A stretch of 64,000 nucleotides of DNA, taken from the NCBI RefSeq assembly GCF_007671675.1, contig NZ_VCGW01000009.1, forward strand, positions 16,280-80,279, in the 5' to 3' direction. The translations under genes and the position numbers were made by a program. Positions 1 to 9,155 of the stretch are shown in pieces. The stretch comes from Marinobacter maritimus (GTDB taxonomy: Bacteria; Pseudomonadota; Gammaproteobacteria; Pseudomonadales; Oleiphilaceae). Each line of letters begins with the position of its first letter. Position 1 is the first letter of the stretch. The notes beneath the pieces are model-generated. The model had not been told where the DNA came from. It saw only the letters and a program-made list of their open reading frames with translations, and searched no databases.

Positions 1-456
1 ATTGTTGAACGTCGCAAAGAAGCGCCGATCGAAACAACGCTCCAGCTGGCTGCGCTGGTCAGCGAAGCGGTACCGAAAAAAGAAAAACACAAACATCCGG
101 CAACCCGCACTTTTCAGGCGGTTCGCATTTTTATCAATCGCGAGCTCGAAGACCTGGAAGCAGGGCTGCAGGCGTCCGTTGATCGGCTTGCGCCGGGTGG
201 CAGGCTGGTTGTCATTAGTTTTCATTCTCTGGAAGACCGGCTGGTGAAGCGTTTTATGCGGGATCTCGCTCGCGGCCCAAGGATGCCCAAAGGCATACCT
301 GTGACGGCAGAGCAGGAAGCCTCGGATTTTCGGTTAATTGGCAAGGCCAGCAAGGCCGGTGCCGGTGAAGTCAGTGAGAATGTTCGTGCCCGCAGCGCTG
401 TTATGCGGGTTTTGGAGCGTATCGATAAAAATCAGACATCGCAGGGGAGCGCGTAA
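1..456 (+). CDS. rsmH: 16S rRNA (cytosine-1402-N4)-methyltransferase RsmH, 3' part
   Basis: The window opens inside this gene; 151 C-terminal residues are read in frame 1 up to the stop at 454-456. RsmH methylates N4 of C1402 in the decoding centre of 16S rRNA using S-adenosylmethionine. The visible part carries the family's late motifs: HPATRTFQAVRIFINREL (about residues 36-53 of the fragment) and VISFHSLEDRLVK, both highly conserved in RsmH/MraW, then the usual short C-terminal tail rich in Ala, Arg and Val. It lies two bases before ftsL, the standard first position of a dcw cluster after mraZ, which would lie off the left edge. The start, the SAM-binding region and any promoter are not visible. 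Confidence 0.95.
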   Translation: MVERRKEAPIETTLQLAALVSEAVPKKEKHKHPATRTFQAVRIFINRELEDLEAGLQASVDRLAPGGRLVVISFHSLEDRLVKRFMRDLARGPRMPKGIPVTAEQEASDFRLIGKASKAGAGEVSENVRARSAVMRVLERIDKNQTSQGSA

Positions 457-458
457 AT

Positions 459-863
459 ATGGGCGCCGTAACCATAGAGCCGACGGTAAAGCCGGCCAAG
501 CTGAATAAAGAAAAAGTTCGCGAGGGTGTTGTTGCCGCCGTCCGGATTTCGCGGAGTGTTTTTAAAGCCACGCGGCAGAAGCGGGTTCTGGTATCGCTGG
601 TTCTGGCTGCACTGCTTGTGGGTTCATCGATTGGCGTCGTTATTGGCGCCCATGAGAACCGCACGCTGTTCAATACGCTGTCCCAGCTTCAGGCAGAACG
701 TGACAGTTTTCAGGCGGAGTGGAGTCAATTGCTGTTGGAGCAAAGCTCGATTGGTAGCCATGGGCGCGTGGAGAAGCTTGCAGCAGAGCGCTTCAACATG
801 GTGGCTCCGGGGCGCCAGGACATTGTGCTGGTGCCTTTGATGTCACCGTTGGCGTCCCGGTAA
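459..863 (+). CDS. ftsL: Cell division protein FtsL
   Basis: This 134-residue bitopic protein has a basic cytoplasmic N-terminus of about 45 residues, one membrane segment (about 46-66, VLVSLVLAALLVGSSIGVV) and a periplasmic heptad-rich part (QLQAERDSFQAEWSQLLLEQ) typical of the FtsL coiled coil. A conserved-looking end (VEKLAAERFNMVAPGRQDIV) matches the FtsL C-terminus. FtsL forms the FtsQLB complex with FtsB and FtsQ and relays the activation signal to FtsW-FtsI at the septum. The position, two bases after rsmH and just before ftsI, supports the call more than sequence similarity does, because FtsL is poorly conserved. The cytoplasmic tail is longer than in many relatives. FtsB is not encoded in this cluster, as usual in gammaproteobacteria. 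Confidence 0.9.
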   Translation: MGAVTIEPTVKPAKLNKEKVREGVVAAVRISRSVFKATRQKRVLVSLVLAALLVGSSIGVVIGAHENRTLFNTLSQLQAERDSFQAEWSQLLLEQSSIGSHGRVEKLAAERFNMVAPGRQDIVLVPLMSPLASR

Positions 864-895
864 TTCACGATAATCACAATCGCAGGGTGATCTGA

Positions 896-2635
896 TTGTC
901 CACTCAGGAATCAGCAAGAACATTTGGCCAGAGAGTGGCGGCAGGCTTGAAAGCCTGGCGCTTCGGTTCTGTGCTGGGCGTTTTCCTGGTGGTTGTGTTG
1001 GCGCTTGGTTGGCGCTTGGTTGACTTGCATGTTGTCGACAACGATTTCCTGCGCAAGCAGGGTGATGTTCGCACTATTCGTGTAGAAACCATCGATGCCC
1101 ACCGTGGAGTGGTCACCGACCGGTATGGTGAGCCTCTGGCAGTGAGCACTCCGGTGCAGACGCTGTGGGCCAACCCTTCAGAGACAGACCCTGCTGAACC
1201 GCGGTTGGCTAACCTGGCGCGGGTTCTGGACATCAGCGAGGCAAGGCTGCGTGAGCGTCTTGCAACATACGCCGGTCGAGAATTCATTTATCTGCGTAGA
1301 AAAGTCCAGCCCGGATTGGCTGCAAAAGTCATGGAGCTGGATATTCCGGGCATTTATACGCGCCAGGAATACCGCCGTTATTACCCGGCGGGCGAGGTAA
1401 CGGCGCATGTTGTGGGGTTTACCAATATAGACGAACGCGGCCAGGAAGGCATGGAGCTGGCTTACAACGACTGGCTGTCTGGTGAGTCTGGTCGCAAACG
1501 TGTGCTGAAGGACAACCGCGGACGAATTATCAAGGATCTGACGCTCATCCGGGATGCGGCCCCCGGCCACAACCTTGAGCTCAGCATAGATCTGCGCTTG
1601 CAATACTTGGCATATCGCGAGTTGAAAGCTGTAGTCAGTGCCCATGACGCCCACGGCGGCACTCTCGTCATGCTGGATGTTGAGACAGGCGAGGTGCTCG
1701 CGATGGTCAATCAGGGCTCTTATAACCCAAATGACCGCAGCCAGTTTGCACCGGAAAACCTACGCAACAAAGCTATCACCGATCTGTTTGAGCCCGGCTC
1801 TACCATGAAGCCGATCTCGATGGCTGCAGCGCTTGAATCCGGGCAGTACTCTACAAACGCAACGATTGATACATCGCCCGGTTATCGGCGTTTTGGCAGG
1901 TTTACGATTCGCGATTATCGGAATTACGGCGTCATTAGCCTAACCGACATTATCGTTAAATCCAGCAACGTTGGTATCAGCAAAATTGCTACAGAGTTGG
2001 GTGGTGACACGATTCGTAATCTTTACGCCCGACTCGGATTTGGTCAGCCAACCGGTATTGGCTTCCCGGGTGAGGCTGTGGGTGTGTTGCCAGCACGGCC
2101 GAAGTGGCGCGCTTCTGAAGAGGCAACACTGTCCTACGGTTACGGGATGAGTGTGAATGCGCTTCAGTTGGCTCAGGCCTACATGGTAATTGCCAATGGT
2201 GGGGTGCGGTACCCGCTGAGTCTGATGAAGTTGAATGAAAAGCCGGTTGGCGAGAGGGTGCTCTCCGAGCAGGTAACCAGCGACGTAAGAACCATGCTGG
2301 GAGAAGTGGTTTCCAGGGGATCTGGTAAGCGTGCCCAGCCAGGCTTCTACAGCGCCGGGGGCAAAACCGGAACGGTTCACCTGGTCGGCGCCCAAGGTTA
2401 TGAAGATAGCCAGTACAAGGCAATCTTTGCCGGCATGGCGCCAATTGATAATCCGAGAATTGTAACCGTTGTAGCGGTGGATGCGCCCCAGTCTGGCGAA
2501 TACTACGGGGGCGAAGTGGCCGCGCCGGTCTTTTCGCGGGTGATGAGTGACGCCCTTCGGCTGCTTAATGTGAAGCCGGAGCTCGAAGTCGGCACTGCAG
2601 GCTTGCAAGCAGGAAAGACAGGGGATAGGGGATAA
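896..2635 (+). CDS. ftsI: Septal peptidoglycan transpeptidase FtsI (PBP3)
   Basis: This 579-residue class B penicillin-binding protein cross-links septal peptidoglycan in the periplasm and works with the glycosyltransferase FtsW. It has a membrane anchor at about 25-45, a pedestal domain, and a transpeptidase domain with all three active-site motifs: STMK (302-305, nucleophile Ser302), SSN (356-358) and KTGT (490-493). The length is normal for PBP3. The chosen start is TTG at 896, five bases after an AGGGTGA ribosome-binding site; no better-placed ATG precedes the anchor. A TTG start suggests modest translation, in keeping with low FtsI copy number. The gene lies 32 bases after ftsL and four before murE. 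Confidence 0.97.
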   Translation: MSTQESARTFGQRVAAGLKAWRFGSVLGVFLVVVLALGWRLVDLHVVDNDFLRKQGDVRTIRVETIDAHRGVVTDRYGEPLAVSTPVQTLWANPSETDPAEPRLANLARVLDISEARLRERLATYAGREFIYLRRKVQPGLAAKVMELDIPGIYTRQEYRRYYPAGEVTAHVVGFTNIDERGQEGMELAYNDWLSGESGRKRVLKDNRGRIIKDLTLIRDAAPGHNLELSIDLRLQYLAYRELKAVVSAHDAHGGTLVMLDVETGEVLAMVNQGSYNPNDRSQFAPENLRNKAITDLFEPGSTMKPISMAAALESGQYSTNATIDTSPGYRRFGRFTIRDYRNYGVISLTDIIVKSSNVGISKIATELGGDTIRNLYARLGFGQPTGIGFPGEAVGVLPARPKWRASEEATLSYGYGMSVNALQLAQAYMVIANGGVRYPLSLMKLNEKPVGERVLSEQVTSDVRTMLGEVVSRGSGKRAQPGFYSAGGKTGTVHLVGAQGYEDSQYKAIFAGMAPIDNPRIVTVVAVDAPQSGEYYGGEVAAPVFSRVMSDALRLLNVKPELEVGTAGLQAGKTGDRG

Positions 2636-2639
2636 GCCT

Positions 2640-4124
2640 ATGAGCATGACATCTCTCAGCACCTTGTTGCAGGGCATTGTTTCAGTGCCTTCGGTTTTTG
2701 ACGTAACGATTCATGGTTTGCAAACCGATAGCCGTGAAATCAGTTCGGGCGATGCATTTGTGGCCTTGGCTGGCGCTGCGACCTTGGCGAACCAGTACGT
2801 CGACAAAGCCATAGCCGCCGGAGCGACCGTTGTGCTCCTGGAGTCAGATAAAGAGTTGGAATGCTCGGAGCACCACGGCGCCCTGATTGTCCCGGTTGTT
2901 GGGCTCAAGCAGCTGACAGGCAAAATTGCGGCCCGCTTTTACGAGCATCCTTCGCGCAGGCTGCGGTTGATAGGTGTTACCGGTACCAACGGAAAGACCT
3001 CGGTTAGCCATTACGTGGCCCAGCTGCTGAGTCAGGCCGGTACGCCCTGCGGCATCCTGGGCACCCTGGGTTATGGCATGCCGGGTGCTCTAAAGAAATC
3101 CACACACACCACGCCAGACGTTGTTCAGATCAATCGGGCATTGTCGGGAATTATTGCCAAAGGCGGCCGTGCGGCGGCCATGGAAGTGTCATCCCATGGC
3201 TTGGATCAGGGGCGTGTGGATGGTCTGACCATAACGGCAGCTGTCTTTACCAACCTGACGCGGGATCATCTTGACTACCATGGTTCCATGGAAGCATACG
3301 GAGCAACCAAGGCACGGCTGTTTGAACGTGAGGACGTGCATTTTTCGGTGATCAATTTTGATGATCCTTTCGGTCGTCAACTATACGAAAAGCTCGAAGG
3401 TAAGTGTGATCGTGTTCGTTATAGCCTTCACGAATCCGAGATGGAACTGTGGTTGAAAGACTTCCACCCAACGGACGACGGCTTTGATGCAATAGTCGAC
3501 GGCGAGTGGGGGCGTTTTGAGTTCTCGGCGCCTCTTATGGGCAGCTTCAACGCCAGTAATGTGCTCGCAGCAATTGCAACCGTTATGACGCTGGGTGTGC
3601 CGGTAGAGCAGGTTCAGCGGGCGGTGGAGCAACTGACGCCGCCTCCCGGCCGACTGGAACGATTCTCCGGCGCAGACGGAGTTCGTGCCGTCGTGGATTA
3701 CGCCCATACGCCGGATGCCCTGGCGAACGCTCTGGCTGCGCTGCGGCCGCACGTAACCGGCAGGCTGATTTGTGTGTTCGGGTGCGGAGGCGACCGGGAC
3801 AGTGGAAAACGGCCGGAAATGGCGAAGGAAGCCGAAAAGTGCGCGGATGTCATCGTCGTGACGGACGACAACCCACGAACAGAAAGCCCGGTGGCGATTG
3901 TGCAGGATATTCTGCCTGGCTTCTCCCGCCCGGACTCCGCAACGGTGATTCACGACCGGGCGGAAGCGATTCGCTTCGCTATCAATATGGCCGGGCAAGA
4001 AGACCTTGTCCTTATCGCGGGTAAAGGTCACGAATCCTGGCAGGAGATCGCCGGTCAGAAGCTTCCGTTCAGCGACGCAGCCCAGGTTCGCCATTGGCTG
4101 AAGCTCGAAGGAGGTGTCGCATGA
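2640..4124 (+). CDS. murE: UDP-MurNAc-L-Ala-D-Glu:meso-diaminopimelate ligase MurE
   Basis: This 494-residue cytoplasmic Mur ligase adds the third amino acid of the peptidoglycan stem peptide, using ATP. It shows the three Mur-ligase domains: an N-terminal UDP-binding part, a central ATPase with the P-loop GTNGKT (115-120) and a C-terminal Rossmann-like domain. The motif DDNPRTESP near residue 415 contains DNPR, the signature of enzymes specific for meso-diaminopimelate rather than lysine, so the wall is expected to be the ordinary Gram-negative A1-gamma type. Its last codon overlaps the murF start (ATGA at 4121-4124), so translation is probably coupled. Confidence 0.97.
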   Translation: MSMTSLSTLLQGIVSVPSVFDVTIHGLQTDSREISSGDAFVALAGAATLANQYVDKAIAAGATVVLLESDKELECSEHHGALIVPVVGLKQLTGKIAARFYEHPSRRLRLIGVTGTNGKTSVSHYVAQLLSQAGTPCGILGTLGYGMPGALKKSTHTTPDVVQINRALSGIIAKGGRAAAMEVSSHGLDQGRVDGLTITAAVFTNLTRDHLDYHGSMEAYGATKARLFEREDVHFSVINFDDPFGRQLYEKLEGKCDRVRYSLHESEMELWLKDFHPTDDGFDAIVDGEWGRFEFSAPLMGSFNASNVLAAIATVMTLGVPVEQVQRAVEQLTPPPGRLERFSGADGVRAVVDYAHTPDALANALAALRPHVTGRLICVFGCGGDRDSGKRPEMAKEAEKCADVIVVTDDNPRTESPVAIVQDILPGFSRPDSATVIHDRAEAIRFAINMAGQEDLVLIAGKGHESWQEIAGQKLPFSDAAQVRHWLKLEGGVA

Positions 4125-5512
4125 TGCGTGCCTTCGCTCTTTCCGAGGCGTTGCGCTTCACGGACGCCACCTGTGCAGCTTATGGGCTGGACGCCGTCCG
4201 ATTCGATCGTGTGTCCACGGATACGCGGGCTTTGAAGCTAGGCGATCTGTTTGTTGCTCTGCGCGGTGAGAATTTTGATGGCCACAAGTTTTTGTCGACC
4301 GCACAGGAGCTAGGGGCGTGTGCCGCGGTGGTTGATGCATTTGATAGCAGCCTCGATATACCTCAGTTGGTCGTGGTCAACACCGTTCAGGCACTGGCCG
4401 ATCTTGCCGCGGGCAACCGGGGCGAGAGTGATGCGAAGCTGATTGCCATCACCGGTAGCAGTGGTAAAACCACCGTGAAAGAGCTGACTGCCGCCATTCT
4501 GGTACGTATGGGCGAGACCCTTGCGACCCGCGGCAACCTGAACAATCACATTGGTGTGCCGCTGACTCTGTTTGGCCTGAAACCGGCACACCACTATGGC
4601 GTTATCGAATTGGGTGCCAGCGGGCTTGGTGAAATTGCCCACACTGTGGCAATCACAAAGCCTCAGGTCGTGATTCTCACGAACGCGGGCCAGGCGCACC
4701 TGGAAGGGTTTGGCAGTTACGAAAATATTGTTCAGGCCAAGGGCGAGATTATTGAAGGTGTTACCGAAAACGGCCTGGTGGTTCTGAACCGGGACGATCC
4801 TGCCTTCGATCAGTGGCTTGCCCGTGCTGGCAAGCGTCGGGTTGTCAGTGTCAGCCGTTTTGGTCACCCGGATGCGGATTACCGCGCTGATACCAAACGA
4901 CAGTCCACCCGGAAGCCTCAAATTGCGGTTGCAGGGCCTGACAGCTGGTCTTGCACGTTCAATCTGTCTTTGGAAGGCGAACACAATATAACCAACGCGC
5001 TGTTAGCAATTGCGGCCACCCGGGAATTGGGCGCGCCGGATACAGCCATTGTTGAGGGCCTGGCTGAAGTTCAGCCGGTGAGCGGGCGCCTGCAAGTAAT
5101 TAACCTTCCGGGCGCGGTGTCGGTGATTGATGACAGCTACAACGCTAATCCCGCTTCCATGAAGGCGGCATTGAGTGTTCTCGTGACACGTGAAGGCAAG
5201 CGCATTGCGGTTTTGGGTGGCATGGGCGAGCTCGGGCCCACTGCTCGTGAGCTGCACAGTGAAATTGGCGCTTTTGCCTTCGAACTGGGTATTGAGCGCC
5301 TTCTGACGGTGGGTGTTGGTTGCGAAGGTTATGCCGACGGTTTTGGTGAAGCGACTGAGATGTATCAAACACACGACGAGGCCGTCAACGCCATCGTTCG
5401 CACTATTGAACCGCCTACGACCGTGTTGGTGAAAGGATCCAGAAGTGCCGCCATGGACCTCGTGGTGGAAGGGATTAAAAACAAGGTGAATAACGCATGC
5501 TGCTCTGGCTGA
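4121..5512 (+). CDS. murF: UDP-MurNAc-tripeptide:D-Ala-D-Ala ligase MurF
   Basis: This 463-residue protein completes the pentapeptide by adding D-alanyl-D-alanine to the UDP-MurNAc tripeptide. The P-loop is GSSGKTTVK (112-120), and GNLNNHIGVPLTL is a conserved MurF stretch shortly after it. DDSYNANPASM near 345 matches the family's C-terminal domain. The start is set at ATG 4121 because an unusually strong ribosome-binding site, GAAGGAGGTG, ends five bases before it and it forms an ATGA overlap with the murE stop. The frame is also open upstream of 4121, but that part overlaps murE. The 3' end overlaps mraY by 16 bases. Confidence 0.96.
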   Translation: MMRAFALSEALRFTDATCAAYGLDAVRFDRVSTDTRALKLGDLFVALRGENFDGHKFLSTAQELGACAAVVDAFDSSLDIPQLVVVNTVQALADLAAGNRGESDAKLIAITGSSGKTTVKELTAAILVRMGETLATRGNLNNHIGVPLTLFGLKPAHHYGVIELGASGLGEIAHTVAITKPQVVILTNAGQAHLEGFGSYENIVQAKGEIIEGVTENGLVVLNRDDPAFDQWLARAGKRRVVSVSRFGHPDADYRADTKRQSTRKPQIAVAGPDSWSCTFNLSLEGEHNITNALLAIAATRELGAPDTAIVEGLAEVQPVSGRLQVINLPGAVSVIDDSYNANPASMKAALSVLVTREGKRIAVLGGMGELGPTARELHSEIGAFAFELGIERLLTVGVGCEGYADGFGEATEMYQTHDEAVNAIVRTIEPPTTVLVKGSRSAAMDLVVEGIKNKVNNACCSG

Positions 5513-6582
5513 CAGAGGTTCTATCACAATATTTCTCGGCGCTGACGGTGTTTCAGTACCTCACCGTGCGCGGGATTCTGGGAACATTGACTGCACTCCT
5601 GATCTCGCTGGTTATCGGGCCGTTGATGATCCGCAAGCTGAGTCAGTACCAGATTGGCCAGGCGATCCGTGATGATGGACCGCAGACTCACCTTAGCAAA
5701 GCAGGCACCCCAACCATGGGGGGAGCTCTGATTCTGGTATCTATCGGTATCACCACATTACTGTGGGCGGACCTATCCAATCGTTATGTGTGGGTTACCT
5801 TGCTGGTGACACTACTGTTTGGTGCGGTTGGCTGGGTTGATGATTACCGCAAAGTAGTTGAGCGCAACCCTCGCGGCCTGCCTGCGCGCTGGAAGTATTT
5901 CTGGCAATCGCTGATTGGCGCTGCTGCCGCCATCGTGCTGTATTTCAGCTCCGCGCTGCCTCAGGAAACTTCGCTGTATCTTCCGTTTGTCAAAAACGTG
6001 TCGCTGACCCTCGGGCCAGTGCTCTTCATTCTGTTGACGTATTTTGTGATCGTCGGTAGCAGTAACGCGGTGAACCTGACAGACGGTCTGGATGGCCTCG
6101 CAATCATGCCTACGGTGATGGTAGCCGGCGCTCTCGGTATTTTTGCTTACGTATCCGGCAACGTTCAGTTCGCCAACTATCTGTTGATTCCACACTTGCC
6201 TGGAACCGGCGAACTCATTGTGTTTTGCGGGGCACTGGTTGGCGCCGGGCTGGGTTTTCTCTGGTTCAACACCTATCCCGCTCAGGTGTTCATGGGCGAC
6301 GTAGGCGCACTTGCACTGGGTGCAGCCCTGGGCGTGGTGGCGGTGATCGTGCGCCAGGAAATCATTCTTTTCATCATGGGCGGCGTGTTCGTGATGGAGA
6401 CAGTGTCAGTGATTCTGCAGGTGGCTTCCTTCCGGCTGACCGGTCGCCGGATTTTCCGGATGGCGCCATTGCACCACCATTTTGAACTCAAAGGTTGGCC
6501 CGAACCGCGAGTGATTGTGCGCTTCTGGGTGATCACTGTAATTCTCGTTCTGATTGGCCTGGCCAGTCTGAAGTTGCGATAG
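5497..6582 (+). CDS. mraY: Phospho-MurNAc-pentapeptide transferase MraY
   Basis: This 361-residue polytopic membrane enzyme transfers phospho-MurNAc-pentapeptide to undecaprenyl phosphate on the inner face of the cytoplasmic membrane and makes lipid I. About ten hydrophobic segments are visible. Family motifs include KAGTPTMGG (near 70, substrate loop), GWVDDYRK (aspartate pair, near 112), NAVNLTDGLDGLA (near 190) and MGDVGALALGA (near 267), followed by PLHHHFELKGW near 324, the histidine-rich loop typical of MraY. The length is the same as in other gammaproteobacteria. It overlaps the end of murF and is followed by murD after 15 bases. Confidence 0.97.
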   Translation: MLLWLTEVLSQYFSALTVFQYLTVRGILGTLTALLISLVIGPLMIRKLSQYQIGQAIRDDGPQTHLSKAGTPTMGGALILVSIGITTLLWADLSNRYVWVTLLVTLLFGAVGWVDDYRKVVERNPRGLPARWKYFWQSLIGAAAAIVLYFSSALPQETSLYLPFVKNVSLTLGPVLFILLTYFVIVGSSNAVNLTDGLDGLAIMPTVMVAGALGIFAYVSGNVQFANYLLIPHLPGTGELIVFCGALVGAGLGFLWFNTYPAQVFMGDVGALALGAALGVVAVIVRQEIILFIMGGVFVMETVSVILQVASFRLTGRRIFRMAPLHHHFELKGWPEPRVIVRFWVITVILVLIGLASLKLR

Positions 6583-6597
6583 GAAACCGGACTGATT

Positions 6598-7953
6598 ATG
6601 AGTGTCATCACGTCAGATCGTCGCACCTTAATAGTAGGGCTCGGTAAAACCGGGCTCTCCTGCGTGCGCTATCTGTCTGCCCAAGGGCGTGAAATTGCGG
6701 TGGCTGATAGCCGCGAAGCGCCTCCGGGGTTGAATGACCTGCGTGCCGGGTGGCCGGATGTTCCTGTCTATCTGGGTCAGTTTGACCAGGAACTGTTTGC
6801 CGGTTTTAACGAGTTGATTGTTAGCCCCGGTATTAGCGTAGCTGAGCCGGCCATCGCCCGGGCGGCTGAGCAAGGCGCGTGGATCCGGGGCGATATTGAT
6901 CTGTTTGCAGAGGCTGCGGATGCGCCTGTGGTGGCCATAACCGGCTCTAACGGTAAAACCACTGTCACTACCTTGCTGGGCGAAATGGCCCGGGCTGCCG
7001 GTCGCAGAGTTGAAGTTGGCGGAAATATTGGTACTCCGGCGCTGGATTTGCTTGGCCGGGGCGCTGATTTGTATGTGCTTGAACTCTCGAGTTTTCAGCT
7101 GGAAACCACTGCGGAGCTGAATGCGCTGGCGGCAACGGTGCTGAACGTCAGTGACGATCATCTGGATCGTTATCCGGACAAGTTGGCGTATTTTCAGGCC
7201 AAACAGAGAATTTTCCGTGGGTGCAAAAATGCCATTGTGAATCTGGACGATGCTCTGAGTACACCCATGGCACGGGACAATCTGCGCTTTAGCTGTTTCG
7301 GATTCCATCGGGTCAATCCGCAAACGTTCAGCACCCGGGAAGATGACCAGGGCCTCTGGGTAACGTTCGGGTTCGATAACATTTTGAATGCCAGCGAGCT
7401 CAAGTTGATGGGTAGGCACAACCTGAGCAACGTCATGGCAGCGCTGGCGCTGGGCCAGGCAGCCGGATTACCAATGGATGCCATGCAGAAGGCAGCCCGT
7501 GAATTTGGTGGATTACCGCATCGATGCGAGTTCATACGCCGGTTCAACGGTGTCGATTATATCAACGACTCCAAAGGTACGAATGTCGGAGCCACCGTAG
7601 CAGCGATAGAAAGTCTGGCCCCTGAGGGCGACAGACAAATCGTTCTGATCGCAGGCGGCGAAGGCAAAGGCGCAGAATTTTCGGCGTTGACAGGGCCAAT
7701 CGGAACCGGATGCAGGGCAGTCGTACTGATCGGAGCTGACGCGGATCGCATTGCTGAGACTCTGGGGCCGAATCCGCCGGTCTTCCGGGCCGCCTCTTTG
7801 GCGGAAGCCGTGAAAAAGTCTGAAGCGCTTGCTTTGGAAGGAGACAGGGTTCTGTTTTCTCCTGCCTGCGCAAGCTTCGATATGTTCCGGGATTATATTG
7901 ATCGCGGTGATCAATTCCGCACGCTGGTGCAGTCGCTCGGGGAGGTGCTGTGA
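6598..7953 (+). CDS. murD: UDP-MurNAc-L-Ala:D-glutamate ligase MurD
   Basis: This 451-residue cytoplasmic Mur ligase adds D-glutamate to UDP-MurNAc-L-alanine. The N-terminal domain begins with the dinucleotide-like motif LIVGLGKTG (11-19) found in MurD. The ATPase P-loop is GSNGKTT (116-122), and GGIGTP-like GGNIGTPALDL follows. NDSKGTNVGAT near 322 marks the start of the C-terminal domain. The gene follows mraY and its stop TGA shares a base with the ftsW start. Nothing unusual is seen in length or motifs. Confidence 0.97.
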   Translation: MSVITSDRRTLIVGLGKTGLSCVRYLSAQGREIAVADSREAPPGLNDLRAGWPDVPVYLGQFDQELFAGFNELIVSPGISVAEPAIARAAEQGAWIRGDIDLFAEAADAPVVAITGSNGKTTVTTLLGEMARAAGRRVEVGGNIGTPALDLLGRGADLYVLELSSFQLETTAELNALAATVLNVSDDHLDRYPDKLAYFQAKQRIFRGCKNAIVNLDDALSTPMARDNLRFSCFGFHRVNPQTFSTREDDQGLWVTFGFDNILNASELKLMGRHNLSNVMAALALGQAAGLPMDAMQKAAREFGGLPHRCEFIRRFNGVDYINDSKGTNVGATVAAIESLAPEGDRQIVLIAGGEGKGAEFSALTGPIGTGCRAVVLIGADADRIAETLGPNPPVFRAASLAEAVKKSEALALEGDRVLFSPACASFDMFRDYIDRGDQFRTLVQSLGEVL

Positions 7954-9155
7954 TGCAGGCAGGACTATCGGCAGCACCCGCACGGACTCAGTGGGTGGGT
8001 GAAATACAGCCCCTGGCCGTTCTTGTGATCACTTCGATTGCTCTGTTGATCATCGGCGTTGTGATGATTTCTTCCGCCTCTATGGATATGGCTGTCGAGG
8101 TGATGGGCAATGGTTATCACTATGTCATTCGCCAGCTTATATTCGCCGCCATGGGCTGCATGCTTGCACTGGTTGCGGTCAACGTCCCGGTGGCCTGGTG
8201 GGAGCGCAGTGGCTGGTTATTGCTTGGTATCGGTTTGCTGGTTCTGGTTCTGGTTCTTACTCCTATGGGCCGCACGGTTAATGGATCCACTCGCTGGATT
8301 CCGTTTGGGTTGTTCAACGTGCAGGTTTCGGAAGTGGCAAAGCTTTGTCTGATTGCCTATCTGGCGGGGTACGTCGTCCGTCGGCGCGATGAATTACTGA
8401 ATACCTGGGCGGGTTTTCTGAAGCCTTTGGCGGTTCTGGGCGTGGCATCTGTGCTGTTGGTTATCCAGCCAGACTTCGGAGCCACGGTGGTTCTTGTTAC
8501 CGCTGCCGCAGGCATGATTTTCCTTAGTGGCGTTCGCTTGAGCAGGTTTGTGCCATTGATTGCGACGCTGGTGGTGATCGGCGCCGTTTTGATTCTGACC
8601 CAGCCTTACCGCTTGAAGCGCGTAGTAAGTTATCTCGACCCCTGGAAAGATCAGTTTGATACCGGCTATCAGCTAACCCAGTCGCTAATCGCGTTCGGGC
8701 GCGGTGAGTGGGGTGGTGTTGGCTTGGGTAACTCGATACAGAAGCTGTTTTTCTTACCCGAAGCGCACACCGATTTTATCTTCGCGATTATCGCGGAAGA
8801 GTTCGGGTTGTTGGGTTCATTGATCGTGCTTGGGCTGTTTACCGTGCTGGTTGTAACCGGTTTTGTAATTGCCCGCCGCGCCGAGAAGGCGCATATGCCG
8901 TTTGGTGCCTGCTTCGCCTACGGCATTACGCTGCTGATCGGGCTGCAGGCCGGTATCAATATGGCGGTCAGCACCGGATTGCTGCCCACCAAGGGACTGA
9001 CCTTGCCTTTGGTGAGCTACGGCGGCTCCAGCCTGATGATCAGCTGCGTTTGTATCGGGATTCTGGCAAGGGTTGAGATGGAACGGCTCGACAAGGAAAA
9101 ACAGGCTACGGAAAAGACCGGTTCCCGTAAGCGGGTAGGAGCGCGTTATGACTGA
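7953..9155 (+). CDS. ftsW: Septal peptidoglycan glycosyltransferase FtsW
   Basis: This 400-residue SEDS-family membrane protein polymerises lipid II into septal glycan strands together with FtsI. About ten membrane segments are visible. It contains the SEDS signatures INPQPDFG-like VIQPDFGATVVL, the periplasmic loop with AEEFGLLGS, and the C-terminal LPLVSYGGSSL. I place the start at ATG 7953, five bases after GGAGGTG and sharing a base with the murD stop; GTG at 7950 is an alternative but leaves too little room for the ribosome-binding site. It overlaps murG by eight bases. The paralogue rodA lies at 50534 in this window. Confidence 0.96.
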   Translation: MQAGLSAAPARTQWVGEIQPLAVLVITSIALLIIGVVMISSASMDMAVEVMGNGYHYVIRQLIFAAMGCMLALVAVNVPVAWWERSGWLLLGIGLLVLVLVLTPMGRTVNGSTRWIPFGLFNVQVSEVAKLCLIAYLAGYVVRRRDELLNTWAGFLKPLAVLGVASVLLVIQPDFGATVVLVTAAAGMIFLSGVRLSRFVPLIATLVVIGAVLILTQPYRLKRVVSYLDPWKDQFDTGYQLTQSLIAFGRGEWGGVGLGNSIQKLFFLPEAHTDFIFAIIAEEFGLLGSLIVLGLFTVLVVTGFVIARRAEKAHMPFGACFAYGITLLIGLQAGINMAVSTGLLPTKGLTLPLVSYGGSSLMISCVCIGILARVEMERLDKEKQATEKTGSRKRVGARYD